Under the pieces are notes generated by a model that made no database searches, was not told where the DNA came from, and worked only from the letters and a program-made list of their open reading frames with translations. A stretch of DNA of 64,000 nt, from contig JAOANU010000010.1 of NCBI GenBank assembly GCA_034387635.1, positions 310,001-374,000 of the forward strand, read 5' to 3'. This document shows, piece by piece, positions 38,464 to 48,828 of the stretch. A program made the position numbers and the translations under genes. The first letter of the stretch is position 1, and every line of letters starts with the position of its first letter. Source of the DNA: Rhodosporidiobolus odoratus. Taxonomy: Eukaryota; Basidiomycota; Microbotryomycetes; Sporidiobolales; Sporidiobolaceae.

Positions 38464-41400
38464 TCAAAGGCGCACCGTTTCCAAAAACTTGGCCACATTG
38501 ATCTGATCGTTCAACCCCTTCCTTCGACGGGTTTTCAGGACAAAGTCCCTCGCGAGGGCTTGAGCCGGTGCCGGTTCGAGAGGTCGAAGTTGGATGGATT
38601 TGTCGAGCGGGTCGCCTGTTGAGATTGGGGATTGAGGACGGCAGTCGAGAGCGTACGTGACGAACGAGGGTAGTTGGGATAGAGGGCAGACGGCGCGTCA
38701 GTCATGAACATGTAGAGAGGGAGAGAGAAGTAGACGAACCGGGGCAAATCGACCAATGGTCGAACGTCTGCAAGCAGAACGCCTGACCCATCGTGTGTGC
38801 TGTATCGCCGCAATGATCACAGGAGAAGACCCAGTCAGCTCCCCCTTCACGGCCCTTCAAGGAAACAGAACAAAGAAAAGGAAAAATTGGTAACCACGCA
38901 CTTCGCAAATCCACTTCAAACCCGTTCGCGTCGACGACCGGAATATAGGCTTGAACGGTATACAACGGCGAACCCGGTTTCGGAATGTCCTTGGTCACGT
39001 GTCCTCGTCGTCTGGCCAAGATTTCGTAGATGGCCGGGATGCAGTCTTGCGGGGTTTGGATTTCGATAAAGTAGACGGGCTGAGAGTTGTCAAGTTGGGG
39101 GTGGAGGGTTGTCAGTGTCGGTCTGAGTAGACAGGGAGGGGGGAGGGGGAGAGAGGGAGAGGGAAAGCACCTCTTGCAACCGAGGGGTGGCCATCAAGAA
39201 GGACGAGTAGCACACTCGCCTCGCGGTGGGAATGATCTGACCTCCTCCTCGATAAATCGGTTCTTGGGCAATGTCAGCTCCCAAAATTCGGAACTTGACG
39301 TTGCGTATCGCTGTACGTACCACCACCAAACAAGGCTCGTCAGCAAGGATGGAAAACCGAAGAAGAAGGAGACGGAGGGTGAAAGAGGAGTGTAAACGCA
39401 CGCTCATCGCACAACGGTCCCTCCCGGCATCCCCACTGGAACCCCTGTTTAATACTCTCCTTGACACTGTACAACAACTTCTTATCCACATCCGAAGGCA
39501 ACGTATCATCCAACAAGATATTCGGACCTTGCTCGTCCGGTCCAAACGCCCAAATCGATCGAGCGGCCAGCAGGTCCCAACCGTACTTTTGTTGGAAATG
39601 TTGTCCGAGTTGTTTGGGAGGGAGCCGGATGCTGATCTTGCCCGATTCGATGTCTTCGGCGATGCCTCGTTCGAGGGGTTCCGCGATCATGGTGATTTTG
39701 TTCCTACGTAGTAGTAACAAGGAGGAGAAACGAGGTCAGCAGGCGCTCAACAATGATCCAAGGATGGGAAGATGAAGAACAAGTTACTTCTTGTTCGGCG
39801 TATCGGCATAACACTTCAAAGCGCTCGTCTCCACGACCGTCTCGCAAAACCTAACCACCGGATCCGACACCTTGATCTCAATCTCGGCAAACATGACCCT
39901 CAAATCATGCAAAACGCAATCGAGGTACAACTCTCCCGTCCCCAGCAACACGTGTTCACCCGATTCTTCCACTCGAGTTTCGACCAACGGGTAAGTCTTG
40001 TTGATTTTTCGCAGGCCGTCGAGCATTTTGGGAAGTTCAGAGGGGGACATGGGTTCGACGGCGACTTTGAGGACGCTTTCGGTAAAGTGGGCGATCGGGC
40101 GGAAGATCCTAAGTTCAGAGGCGTCATAGTCGGCCGCGACGAGGGTGGCAGTCTTGGAAATGGAGTTGTCGACGCCGGACAGGTGGACGTAGTTGCCTGC
40201 AGGCATCGCGTCGACCTCGATCTCGTACCTCGCCTCACCGACAAAGATTCCCTCAATCTTCTGCACCACCATGTCTTCTTCATCCTCGGGAGAATACGCC
40301 TCTCCGAGCACCTTGACCTCCTGCCCAACCTGCGCCGTCCCGCTCAACACCCGTCCAAACGCACGGAACTCGTTTGCGTCGGGTGTAGGGTAGAGTTTGA
40401 CAATCTGAATGGCGAGCGGACCCTTGGGATCGCAGGCGAGGAGAGCTTGTCCGAGCGGTGAGTCGAGCGCGCCAAGGTACGTCGTTTCGATTTTCGTCTT
40501 TGCGCCTTGCTCAGGGGTAGGGACGTGGTCGACGAGCATGTCAACGAACCCGGTTGCGGGACCGAAGAAGTGGTTGAGAACGAGGCGGAGGAGAGGGCGG
40601 ACGTCCATCTTGTAGACAGCGGGTTTGAAGTAGATGCCGAGCGATTGCAGGGTAGCCTGCAGCTTCTCCGTATCTTCGCCGAGAACTTGCGAGTAGAGCT
40701 TGTACAGTGGCTCGAGGATGAAGTGCTCGAACCCACGTCGGGCGCCGGGGGCGGATTGGCGGGAGAACTTGCGGGTTTCGGGGTGGTAGTAGATGCTGCC
40801 CCAGAGGCGAGCGGCGAATTGATCGATGTCGAGGGGTCCGTAGGTGTCGGCGTACATCTTGGCGAAGGACTTGAGGGTGAAGCACCAGCCCATCTGGGTC
40901 GAGGCAAAGGCCACGTTGCCCTTCTCGGGCGATACTCGCAGCTTCGGGTCGGGGTTGAGCTCCCTAGACGAGAAGAGCTCGGTGAGCGAGAACAGAGGGA
41001 GGAAGAAGAAAGTGAACCAGCGCACGAGATGACCGTGTTGACCTCCTCAATGGTTTGCTTCAGCTTGAAGTAGGCGTCTCCGGGGGGCAAGCGAAGCTCG
41101 AGGATCAGGCGGTCGACCTTGTTGACAACGAGACTGGCGGACAGGAAAGCGGTTAGCCAAGGTAATCGCGATGAATATGAAAGAGTGGGAGGAAACGCAC
41201 GTGATGGGAATCTCATTCTTCACCAGGTGCTGAATAGTCTGCGTCGTGGTAAGCAGCACACCTTCAACCGCATCCACGACCACCACAGCTCCATCCGCAA
41301 CCCGAACCGACGAAGCAATCTCGTCGACAAAGTTGGAGTGACCAGGCGTGTCGATCAAGTTGACGAGGTAGGATTTGCCGCGCGTAGAGGGGAGGACAAG

Positions 41401-42492
41401 GGACATGGGAGTGGACTTGAGGGAGATCTTGCGAGACTGAGAGAGGATGTGGGTGTCGGTGTAGCGGAGCTGTCGAAGTGCAGCAGGTCAGACCCCGGGA
41501 ATCGACCAGAGAGAGTGAGAAAAGGAAACGAACAGGCTTGTCGGCTTCGACGTCGATCTTGTGGGTCTCGTGAACGAGCATGTCGACAAGGGAGGTCTTG
41601 CCGTGATGTAGGTGTCCCACAATAGCCACGTTGCGGATCGTTTCCGGGTTTGAAGCGAGGCCCATCATGAATCTGCATGAGACATCTCGTTAGTCCGACT
41701 GCGCTTGAGCGAGCGCGGTACAATCACACACTCGTCATCCCATCGCCTCTCTGGACCCGTCGTTGCCCCGATCCTGAACTTGCGAATCTTGACCGGCTCG
41801 ATAATGGGGACGGAAAGCGGCTGAGCGTCTTCTTCCTGCACCATGGTCTCGACATCGGGACCATAGATGGCGGAAGCAGAAGGGTAGTAGGTTTTGTCCT
41901 CGTGCAGGATAATGGCATTTTGGGCAGGCATGTCTGTGAACAAGCGAGAGGGAAAAAGGTCAGCTGCATTGTTTGCGCTAGACAGACCCCAGTCTCGCAT
42001 CGGGCTGGAGCGGCACCCCTTGTTCGGCTCCGCGAGGACGTGGTAGAACTGATCCGACAGCCGGGGGTCTCTGTACAGCCCGTCAAAGTACCCTCCTCTA
42101 GTTTCGTGTCCCGCGACTGCTTGAGAGCGGCCTCTTGAGTCTTTAGCGTGAAGGTGAACTCACCATCCGTGTCCATACCCTCCAAAGGCTCTGCTGGCTC
42201 ATCATCATCGTAGGCCCTCAGGGGAGCGTCGGGTGAAGGTTGTCGGACGGGGGAGTTGACGTCGCTGTCGACGTCGGATTCGAGGTCGTCTTCGGGTCCA
42301 ACGTAGTTTCCCTGCCAGGTGAGCGAGGTCAGCACGGGGTCATGGCAGCCCTGATTCTGATTGCCTGTGGAAGGCGCGACGGGAGGTGTCGAGTTTGGAA
42401 GGCGTCGTGGATCGCGATCAAGGATGACAGCGGGGGGAGTCAGTGAGCAGGAGCAGTCGACGTACGAAGGCGTCGTACAGGTCGTGCTCCAT
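38464..42492 (-). CDS. SNU114: U5 snRNP GTPase Snu114/EFTUD2
   Basis: This is an EF-2-like GTPase of the U5 small nuclear ribonucleoprotein. It controls Brr2-driven unwinding during spliceosome activation and disassembly. It starts at ATG 42492 (MEHDLYDAF), with intron 1 directly after. The acidic N-terminal domain ([14 protein letters not shown]...) is characteristic of Snu114 and absent from EF-2. The G domain has P-loop [14 protein letters not shown] (HLHHGKT is the Snu114 form), [12 protein letters not shown] and [14 protein letters not shown]. Domains II-V follow: [74 protein letters not shown] and [21 protein letters not shown]. The end is [21 protein letters not shown] with TGA at 38464. 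About ten short introns are present. It shares a 220-bp divergent promoter with the Costars gene. Confidence 0.95.
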
Positions 42493-42712
42493 GGTGGGCT
42501 GAGGCTGACTGCGAGGTTGAGATGCGAGTCGTGAGGCGAACTGGGAGGGATGCGAGACGAGAGAAGGCGACGACTGGGAGATGGGGGTTACTAAGACTGC
42601 ACTGCGTCTGGACAAGTGAATTGAATGTCTGTGTAGCGTTTTAGAGTGAAGCAGTCGCAAAGTGAGGAGACTCTCTTTCTGCCTTCGACGACGCACCCGT
42701 TACAGTTCATCA
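42493..42712. promoter_or_regulatory. shared divergent promoter, SNU114 / Costars gene
   Basis: Only 220 bp separate the ATGs of two genes transcribed in opposite directions, so both 5' leaders and core promoters must overlap here. No specific motif was recognised. Confidence 0.5.
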
Positions 42713-43703
42713 ATGGCTCACCTGAACGCACAAAGTAACTCGCCCACCCCGCTCGTATCTGTCTTGTCGTGCAGCTAACCTCTTCTCCCTCTTCTCCAGT
42801 GGCTGTCTCTCACGAGGTCGGAGTACTCAAGGTCAACTTGCTTTCCTCCCTTGTCGCTCCACCTGCAACAGCCTGACAAGCTGACTGACTCGCTCACCCG
42901 ATCCACTCACGTGTCATGTACCCCTTCCCGACGTTTTGCTGTCCGCCGTCTCGTCCTCGCCCTTGGGAACCTATTCCAACCCTCACTCCCCCACCCGACT
43001 CAACCCTGACACCTCTGCATCTCGACCCTCTCCCCCTGCCCATCTGCCCACCCACAACACACCCACTCGTACTCGACCCATACCTCCTCTCACCATCACA
43101 CCCTACCCCTCGACTCCCTTTCCCCCCTTCCCCCACCTCTCCTTCACCCACTCTCTCTGCCGCTCTCCACCTGCTCTGCCGCCCCTACACAGGTCGCCAT
43201 CAAGACTCACGGCTCAAAAGACTCGTCAGGTCGTCACTCGTGTCCGTATGGCGTACTGTTTGACAAGACAGCCGACGTTTGTGCGTTGCCAGGCCTTTTT
43301 TCCTTCTTCCTCTTCCTCTTCTTCTTCTTCTCGTTTCCACTTCTTTCTGCTCTTGTCCTGCCTTTACTCTGTCGCGACAACGACTTCATTGCTTACTGCC
43401 GATCGATCGAAGCGCAGTACTGACCCGAGACTGCACGTAGTGGAAGCCCTCAATGGAACTTTACGAGCCGCCAAGCGACAACAGCAGGTACGCCCCGCCC
43501 ACCGTTGTCCCCCTCTCTCGTCCTCCACCCTCTCTTTCCTGCAACAACTCTCCACACTCACCCAGACCTACCCCCGGTAACGTGCACCGCAGATCACCTT
43601 TGACGGCGAACTCCTCATGATGCCCAAAGACAAGGACGTTCCCATCGTTCTGCTCGAGCCTTCAAGTGAAGAGGGGGAGAGGGACGAGACGACGTTGCCG
43701 TAG
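42713..43703 (+). CDS. Costars-domain protein (ABRACL-like)
   Basis: This is a small, ~99-residue protein linked in other eukaryotes to actin dynamics and cell motility. Five exons are inferred: MAHLNAQ from ATG 42713, MAVSHEVGVLK, VAIKTHGSKDSSGRHSCPYG VLFDKTADV, LEALNGTLRAAKRQQQ and ITFDGELLMMPKDKDVPIVL LEP followed by an acidic tail, with TAG at 43701-43703. The pattern 'I...GSK...G...FG/YGVLFD...EAL.GTL.AAK....I.F.GELL......D..I.LL' is that of the Costars family. Introns are large relative to exons: intron 2 runs from about 42833 to 43194. Between 43290 and 43340 the third intron has a long TTCTTCC tract. I am confident of the family. The function in this fungus is inferred. Confidence 0.85.
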
Positions 43704-44261
43704 CATGGGTTGACCTGCCGAGCCCGAGCCGAGTCTCTTTACGAGTTCCCAGAAACCCGTGTACTCGCCGTACCGCTTTTTTTTTCTTTTTTTCCTTTTC
43801 CTTTCCTTTTTTCTTCTATTCCTTTACTCCTTCCCCGCCCTCTCACGCTCTTCTTCTTTCCGTGGTCCTCTGCCAGCGCCCGCTTGGCACTACAAAGCTC
43901 TCTGGTCAGTCTGCTCCCGACGATTTACTTTTGCACCCTTCCTCACCAAGCGTTTACTCTCGTCGCTTTGTCAACTCTCTTCAACTCTCACATGAGGTTG
44001 CGGGCGGGCAAGGACAACGGTGTACTCGTGGAGTACAGCGCACCCGACCCGGCGTGATCTTGAGGAAACCCTCGTTTTCCCGATACAGCCACAGCTACAA
44101 AAAAGTACGTCAAAAAGGAGCTCCAAGGTGACACACAGACGAACACCACGGAACCCAAAGTAAATTCAGACAATCACACGCAGAAGGGAGGGGAAGAGAG
44201 GAGGAATGAAGAAGGAGTAGAAGTAGAAGAAACAAAGCGGGAAGAGAGAGTCGAACGGGTT
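43704..44261. other. convergent intergenic region, pyrimidine-rich
   Basis: The gap lies between the 3' ends of the Costars gene (+) and the barwin-like gene (-). The stretch 43770-43860 is almost pure pyrimidine on the plus strand (TTTTTTTTTCTTTTTTTCC and similar). No gene was recognised. Confidence 0.5.
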
Positions 44262-45803
44262 TCAAGTGAACCACCACTCGATATCAAACACCCCCACGTC
44301 GAGGTTTGCCTCCAACGTTTCGAACGCTGCCAGAGAGAGGTCGAGGGAGGAATTGTTTTCGCAGGTTGGACACTGTTGCAATACCAAGAAACCGCCATCG
44401 AGAGATCGAGAGAGAGAGAGAGAGAGAGAGAGTTAGCTACTGAGGGCGTTGGTGTCACCCGCGAGCGGCACGCAGCGGAACAAGTGGGAAGGGGGGAAAG
44501 AGCCAGGCAAAGGGAAAAGAGAAAAGCATGTGGGAAGGGCGGTAGGAGGGGGAAAAGACGTACGGAGTCGGCCACAAACGCCTGAATCGTCTTCCCCGTG
44601 GACCTTCTCTTGACAGTAACATACTCTCCACAATGTTTCCCGTTCGAGTAGGTTTTCGTAGGCAGGGCGACGAGAAGGGCGGTATCTGCGCCAGACCAAC
44701 ACGAGACGAGACGAGACGAGACGAGACGGTTGTTAGCGAAAGGTTCAGAGGCAGCGAGCACAGGAAACCGTCAACGACGTACCAGGGTTCACGTCCCCGC
44801 AATTGCCAGCGTTCCCGTTCTGGTAGAAGTAGGTCGCGATCCCGCCTGTGTAGACTTTGCCCGTCGCACTCGCGGTGGTGGCGGACGAGGTCGACGAGGA
44901 GGAGGGTGCAGCAGACTTGGAGGAGGATGAAGAAAGGCTGTCGTCTCGCGAGTCAGAGGAGGCTGGAGCGTCCGACCAGTCGGAATCAGAGGTTGAAGAG
45001 TCGGAGTCGGAGTCGGGCGAAGAAGGAGAAGAAGATCCGGCGCCGACGACGATGCCCGAAGTAGCCGACGGCGTAGGAGTTGCCGATGAGGTAGACGAAG
45101 CAGTAGGAGGGGAGGACGAGAAATGTTTTGAAGCTGCGCTTGAAGCGACAAGGTACCAAGAAGTCGCCTCAGCCTTGACCGTAGTGGCCGCCGCCTTTTG
45201 ACTCGTCGTGGTCGCTGTTGTTGCCGCAGCTGCTGCTAGTCGAGAGGCTCTCGAGGCACTCGCCGCTGCGACGGAGGAAGAGTAGGCGGGGTTTTTGGGA
45301 TTGAGGGGGAGTTTCGGATTCTTGATAACTTTGGCTTCGTCGCTCGATGGCGAAGACGAGTTGAAGACCTGGTCGCCTTGATCCTGATCGCCTTGATCCT
45401 CTTCGCCTTGATCCTCGTCGCCTTGATCCTCGTCGCCTTGATCCTCGTCGCCTTGATCCTCGTCGCCTTGATCCTCGTCGAACCCATCGTCTGTCGATTC
45501 TTGTGCGCCGTCGTCTTCGGTGGTGGTGGAGGAGGAGGAGGAGGAGGATCCGAGGTCCAGCTGAAGGTCCAGTACAAGGAGGTCCCCGCGTTTATCGAGT
45601 CGCTGGGAGGGAGTCACCGGCGTTACCGGCGTCGAAGGCGGTGAGAAGAAGGGCAGCTTCCAGTTGCCAGCGGTGAGGTCAATCTCGAGGCCCGTTGAAC
45701 CCGAGTAGGACGAATCGAGTGGACTCAGAGGCCTTGCAGAGGTTGTGCTGGAGAGGGCGGCGAGGGAGGCAGTAACGAGGAGGGGCAGGCTGGGGCGGCG
45801 CAT
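44262..45803 (-). CDS. secreted double-psi beta-barrel (barwin/RlpA-like) protein
   Basis: The start chosen is ATG 45803 (MRRPSLPLLVTASLAALSS), a good signal peptide. The frame is open further upstream but without ATG. After the signal come an acidic region with seven 5-residue repeats (EDQGD type, 45371-45480) and a long Ser/Ala/Thr-rich linker, probably O-glycosylated. The C-terminal domain is KVYTGGIATYFYQNGNAGNC GDVNPGT / DTALLVALPTKTYSNGKHCG EYVTVKRRSTGKTI / CPTCENNSSLDLSLAAFETL / GVFDIEWWFT. Conserved Cys pairs and the LDLS...AF...W.F pattern are those of the RlpA-like double-psi beta-barrel family, which includes fungal cerato-platanin-unrelated expansin-like and papain-inhibitor-like proteins. 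Two introns separate the domain pieces; the second contains a (GA)n run near 44412-44432. It likely acts in or at the cell wall. Confidence 0.85.
45371..45480. repeat. 15-bp coding minisatellite
   Basis: About seven tandem copies of a 15-bp unit (plus strand TCGCCTTGATCCTCG and close variants) encode Glu/Asp-Asp-Gln-Gly-Asp repeats in the barwin-like protein. Because the unit is a multiple of three, changes in copy number keep the frame. Confidence 0.9.
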
Positions 45804-46900
45804 TGTCGAGGTAGTGTCGAAGAAGGAGAGAAGGCGAGTGGGGCGTTGCTGAAGAGGGAGAGACGGCGAGCGGTCGAAGGGATTGGGACGGGCAGACAGG
45901 TGAGTTCGAGATTTGGGAGACAACCGACTTGCAGCTGTAGGTGGGACGATCGAGGGAAGGAGAGATGAGAGCGAATGTAGCGATCGAGCCGGGCTGGACG
46001 GAATTCAAGAAGGTGAGGGAAGGGGTCGACCGGCGACTGGGAAAGGAAAGAAAGGACGGGAAGGGAGAAGCAGCGACTGAAGGACGAAGGAAAGGAAAGC
46101 ACAAGAAGGCCAGCAGGACAAGCAGCAAACCAAGGTTGACGCCACTGCGTGTCTACGATACCGAGAGGGCAATCAAAGCCCTGCGCAGTGTGCGTCGCGG
46201 ACGAGGTCGACGAAAGCGGGCTCAAGAGTTCCACGCGCGCAGGCAATCACACACTTTCCCGGGTCTGCGCAAAGCTAGGTACACCGCGTTGACCGTTGTC
46301 GCCTCTGGCACGGCCGATGCGATTGCTTGTAATGGCGTTTGCCTCGAGGGGATATCGACGAGCCATCTTTCCCGCTTTGAGCTGCTGCGCTTGGTCCGAG
46401 TCGTCTTGGCGGTGGCCCCGTCCGATAGGTGTGTCTATTGCTGCTACGTCTGGACTGCGTTGGGCGAGGCTGGTAGGTAAAGAGGCGAGATGAGGGAGGA
46501 TGGCGGGTCGACTTGGATTGCTGGTTTGGGACTTGTGCGGCTGGATGCTGACAGAGTCATTGAACTTTACCGACTTAGTTCGCCGCAGTCAAGCAAAGGT
46601 TCGCTCAGCCAAGCGATACGACCGGAGGCAGATAAAGATGAAGCTTGAAGGGAGAGGGAGAGACTCGCGAGCAAGAGGGACGGGAAGACCTTCAGCCGAC
46701 AGAGACGAGAGTGCCAGCACTCGCAGACACGCTTACAGATGCTCCGTAGACAGCGCTAGAGAGACAAGCAGCAAGCGTCGCGAGCTGAAGTGGGACGAAC
46801 CTCCTGCAGTGGCCTCTTCTCTCCCTCTTCATTGCCTTCTAAGCCCGATAATGACCGGCACGCTTACATTGCTCAACAACCTCACACCGACGAGGTCAAC
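45804..46900. other. intergenic region, no gene recognised
   Basis: The 1.1-kb stretch lies between the start of the barwin-like gene (-) and the start of the F-box copy (+). Open frames here are basic and domain-free. It presumably contains the barwin-like gene promoter. Confidence 0.45.
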
Positions 46901-48400
46901 ATGGACGGGAGTAGCCAGGGGGACAACAGCGTCGGACACGGTGCGTTGTATTCTCATAGCAAGTACACGGCGCGCTGATCCCCCTTTGCGCACAGCTACC
47001 CGAAACTCGGTTTCGAGGCTCCTGGACCTTCCCGATGAACCACTCGTCAGCGTCTTCGAGCAGCTCCTTGACAACCCGGCACGCTACCGATACTTGTTCA
47101 GCTCCGTCCTCCTGTCCCCCTCCTACACTTTGCTCAACAAACGTATCTTCGCTGTTCTCGCACCCTTGCGATTTCGCCACACACAAACAGACCGTACCGG
47201 CCTCGACGAGCTTGTTGCCAAACTCATGTTCGCTCGAGAGATCCTGCCGCACATTTACACACTTGAGGCCGAGATTTCCTGGCACTTCCCCTCCCTCCAT
47301 TCCACCTTTCTTGGTGGCCTTCTTACCAACCTTACCTCGCTTGACGTCTCGTGCAATTGCAAAGACGACAACGAAGTCTCGTTTGAGGAGGTACGACAAG
47401 CTTCCTGCATGCCCTCAGATCATGAAGAACCTCGACTACTTCCGCATTCGAGGTCGACCCGAGATCGACTCCGCCTTCTCGTCAGATCAAGATCTGCCTT
47501 TGTTGCGGCACCTCGACGTTGAGGCTATGGCATCTTGGAACCCTTGTCAGGAAAAGGAATGACGCTTCTGACAAGTTTGACAGTCCGTGCCAGCGACTTT
47601 GGCGGGGTGTCCCTACCTTGGACCACTCTCAAATGCCGGCAGTTCCTGCCAAAAGACGAGCCTACAATGGTCTCTGGGCAGCACTTGATGGAGGATCTGC
47701 AGAAGGCCCTCTCAAACCTCGTGCGCTGCTCTCGCCGCACTGTATAAGCTATTTGCGCTGACATTGTTTCTCGCAGTCTCCCTTGTCACCTGTCCAGCTC
47801 AAGCAACTCTCGTTCCACTTGCCAGCACTCGCGACTCCCAACGCAGCACATCCCGAGTACTACGACCAAACCCGCTTGCGCTCCATGCTTGAGCTCTTGC
47901 AACACTCAAAGCTGGAGCGCCTTGACATTTCGCAAATTGGTGTCTCCGCATAGGGCAGATCGCCTACGAAGCTGGGCTCGGTAAGGACAGTCTTACTAGC
48001 AGGTGACTGACGCCTGCACGAGTCTGTATGTACTCCCGGCCAGTCCTGCTCTCAGGTATACACAGTGTTAACCGATTCTTCCTTTAATTTGCACCGCAGA
48101 AGCACCTTCGCGATCTCCACACCTTCCTCAAGACACTCCCCGAATTCACCACACTTATACTCGAAGGCTTTTCCTTCTCACCCGCTGTCTATCCGCAGAC
48201 GGCTAACGCCATCTCTCAACGAAACATGGCAAGATCTTGCCTTGTCCTACCCTTCTCTCTTTGGGCTCTTGTACCGAGCAGAGAAAGATACGGGCATACT
48301 CGAGATACGCTATAAGGTGCCTGGAGAAAAGAGGGAGATGAGGTGGACGAGGCAATCGAAGGCGGAGCCTCTCACGTCGGATTGCTGGACGCTCGCGTAG
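46901..48400 (+). pseudogene. broken F-box/LRR-like gene, copy 1
   Basis: Homologous to the minus-strand copy at 58244-59646. Exon 1 (ATG 46901) gives MDGSSQGDNSVGH. After a GTGCGT...ACAG intron comes an F-box-like motif (RLLDLPDEPLVSVFEQLLDN), then LRR-like text (LMFAREILPHIYTLEAEI, FLGGLLTNLTSLDVSCNC). The frame is then kept only if a 28-base intron (47391-47418) is removed. Near 47523 one base is missing relative to copy 2, shifting the frame. Further intact-looking exons follow (PVQLKQLSFHLPALATPN, LRSMLELLQHSKLERLDI, and a C-terminus GILEIRYKVPGEKREMRWTR). The C-terminal pattern is the same as in the intact gene at 55915-57556. F-box proteins recruit substrates to SCF ubiquitin ligases. 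This copy probably no longer does. Confidence 0.7.
47391..47418 (+). other. possible 28-nt intron
   Basis: GTACGACAAG...CCCTCAG splits FEE and IMKNLDYFRIRG, both in phase 0. Removing it restores the frame. The inverted paralogue has the same piece as 29 nt (59132-59160). There is no CTGAC branch point inside. The alternative is two independent frameshifts in a continuous exon, reading DKLPACPQIMKNLD. Confidence 0.3.
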
Positions 48401-48828
48401 TCTCAGGCCGACTTCGATGGAGGGGTCCACTGGTTGAACAAGGCTGTGGCAGAGTAATCGAGCTGAGGCGGGCCAGACTCGATTGTAAGCTTAGCTGCGC
48501 GCAATTCGAAGAGATGGAACGAGAAAACGACGAGAGAAGTCGCTTTGCGCTCGTCCTACGCTTTCTCCTGCCCCGTGGCGAAGATGAGACGGTCGCGTCG
48601 AGAGCAGCCGTCCAGGCAGGCGGTCTGTCAACCCGTATGAGCACGTAACGAACTATTCCCCACTTCGCTCATCTCGAAGTCTGCCTCCCGCAACGATTCT
48701 TGCAACCGCTCTCACCTCCGTTTCAAGGGTTATCGGCAGCACTAGACAGGTGGATACGTGAGCAATATGTATGTCCTCTTCCCTCTACTTTATAAGGTGT
48801 CCTGCACGAGAATGCCTCGTCCACGGTG
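48401..48828. other. intergenic, promoter of the WD40 gene
   Basis: This gap holds no gene. A TATAAGG lies at 48791-48797. A 5-codon upstream ORF (48812-48829, MPRPR) ends with a TGA whose last base is the first base of the WD40 gene ATG (TGATG). Confidence 0.5.

Noticed and set aside
43770..43860. Poly-pyrimidine tract as a regulatory element
   Set aside because: Such tracts are common in this sequence at introns and gene ends. Nothing specific sets this one apart.
45804..45923. Longer N-terminus for the barwin-like protein
   Set aside because: The upstream open frame begins with a non-ATG codon. The ATG at 45803 gives a clean signal peptide.
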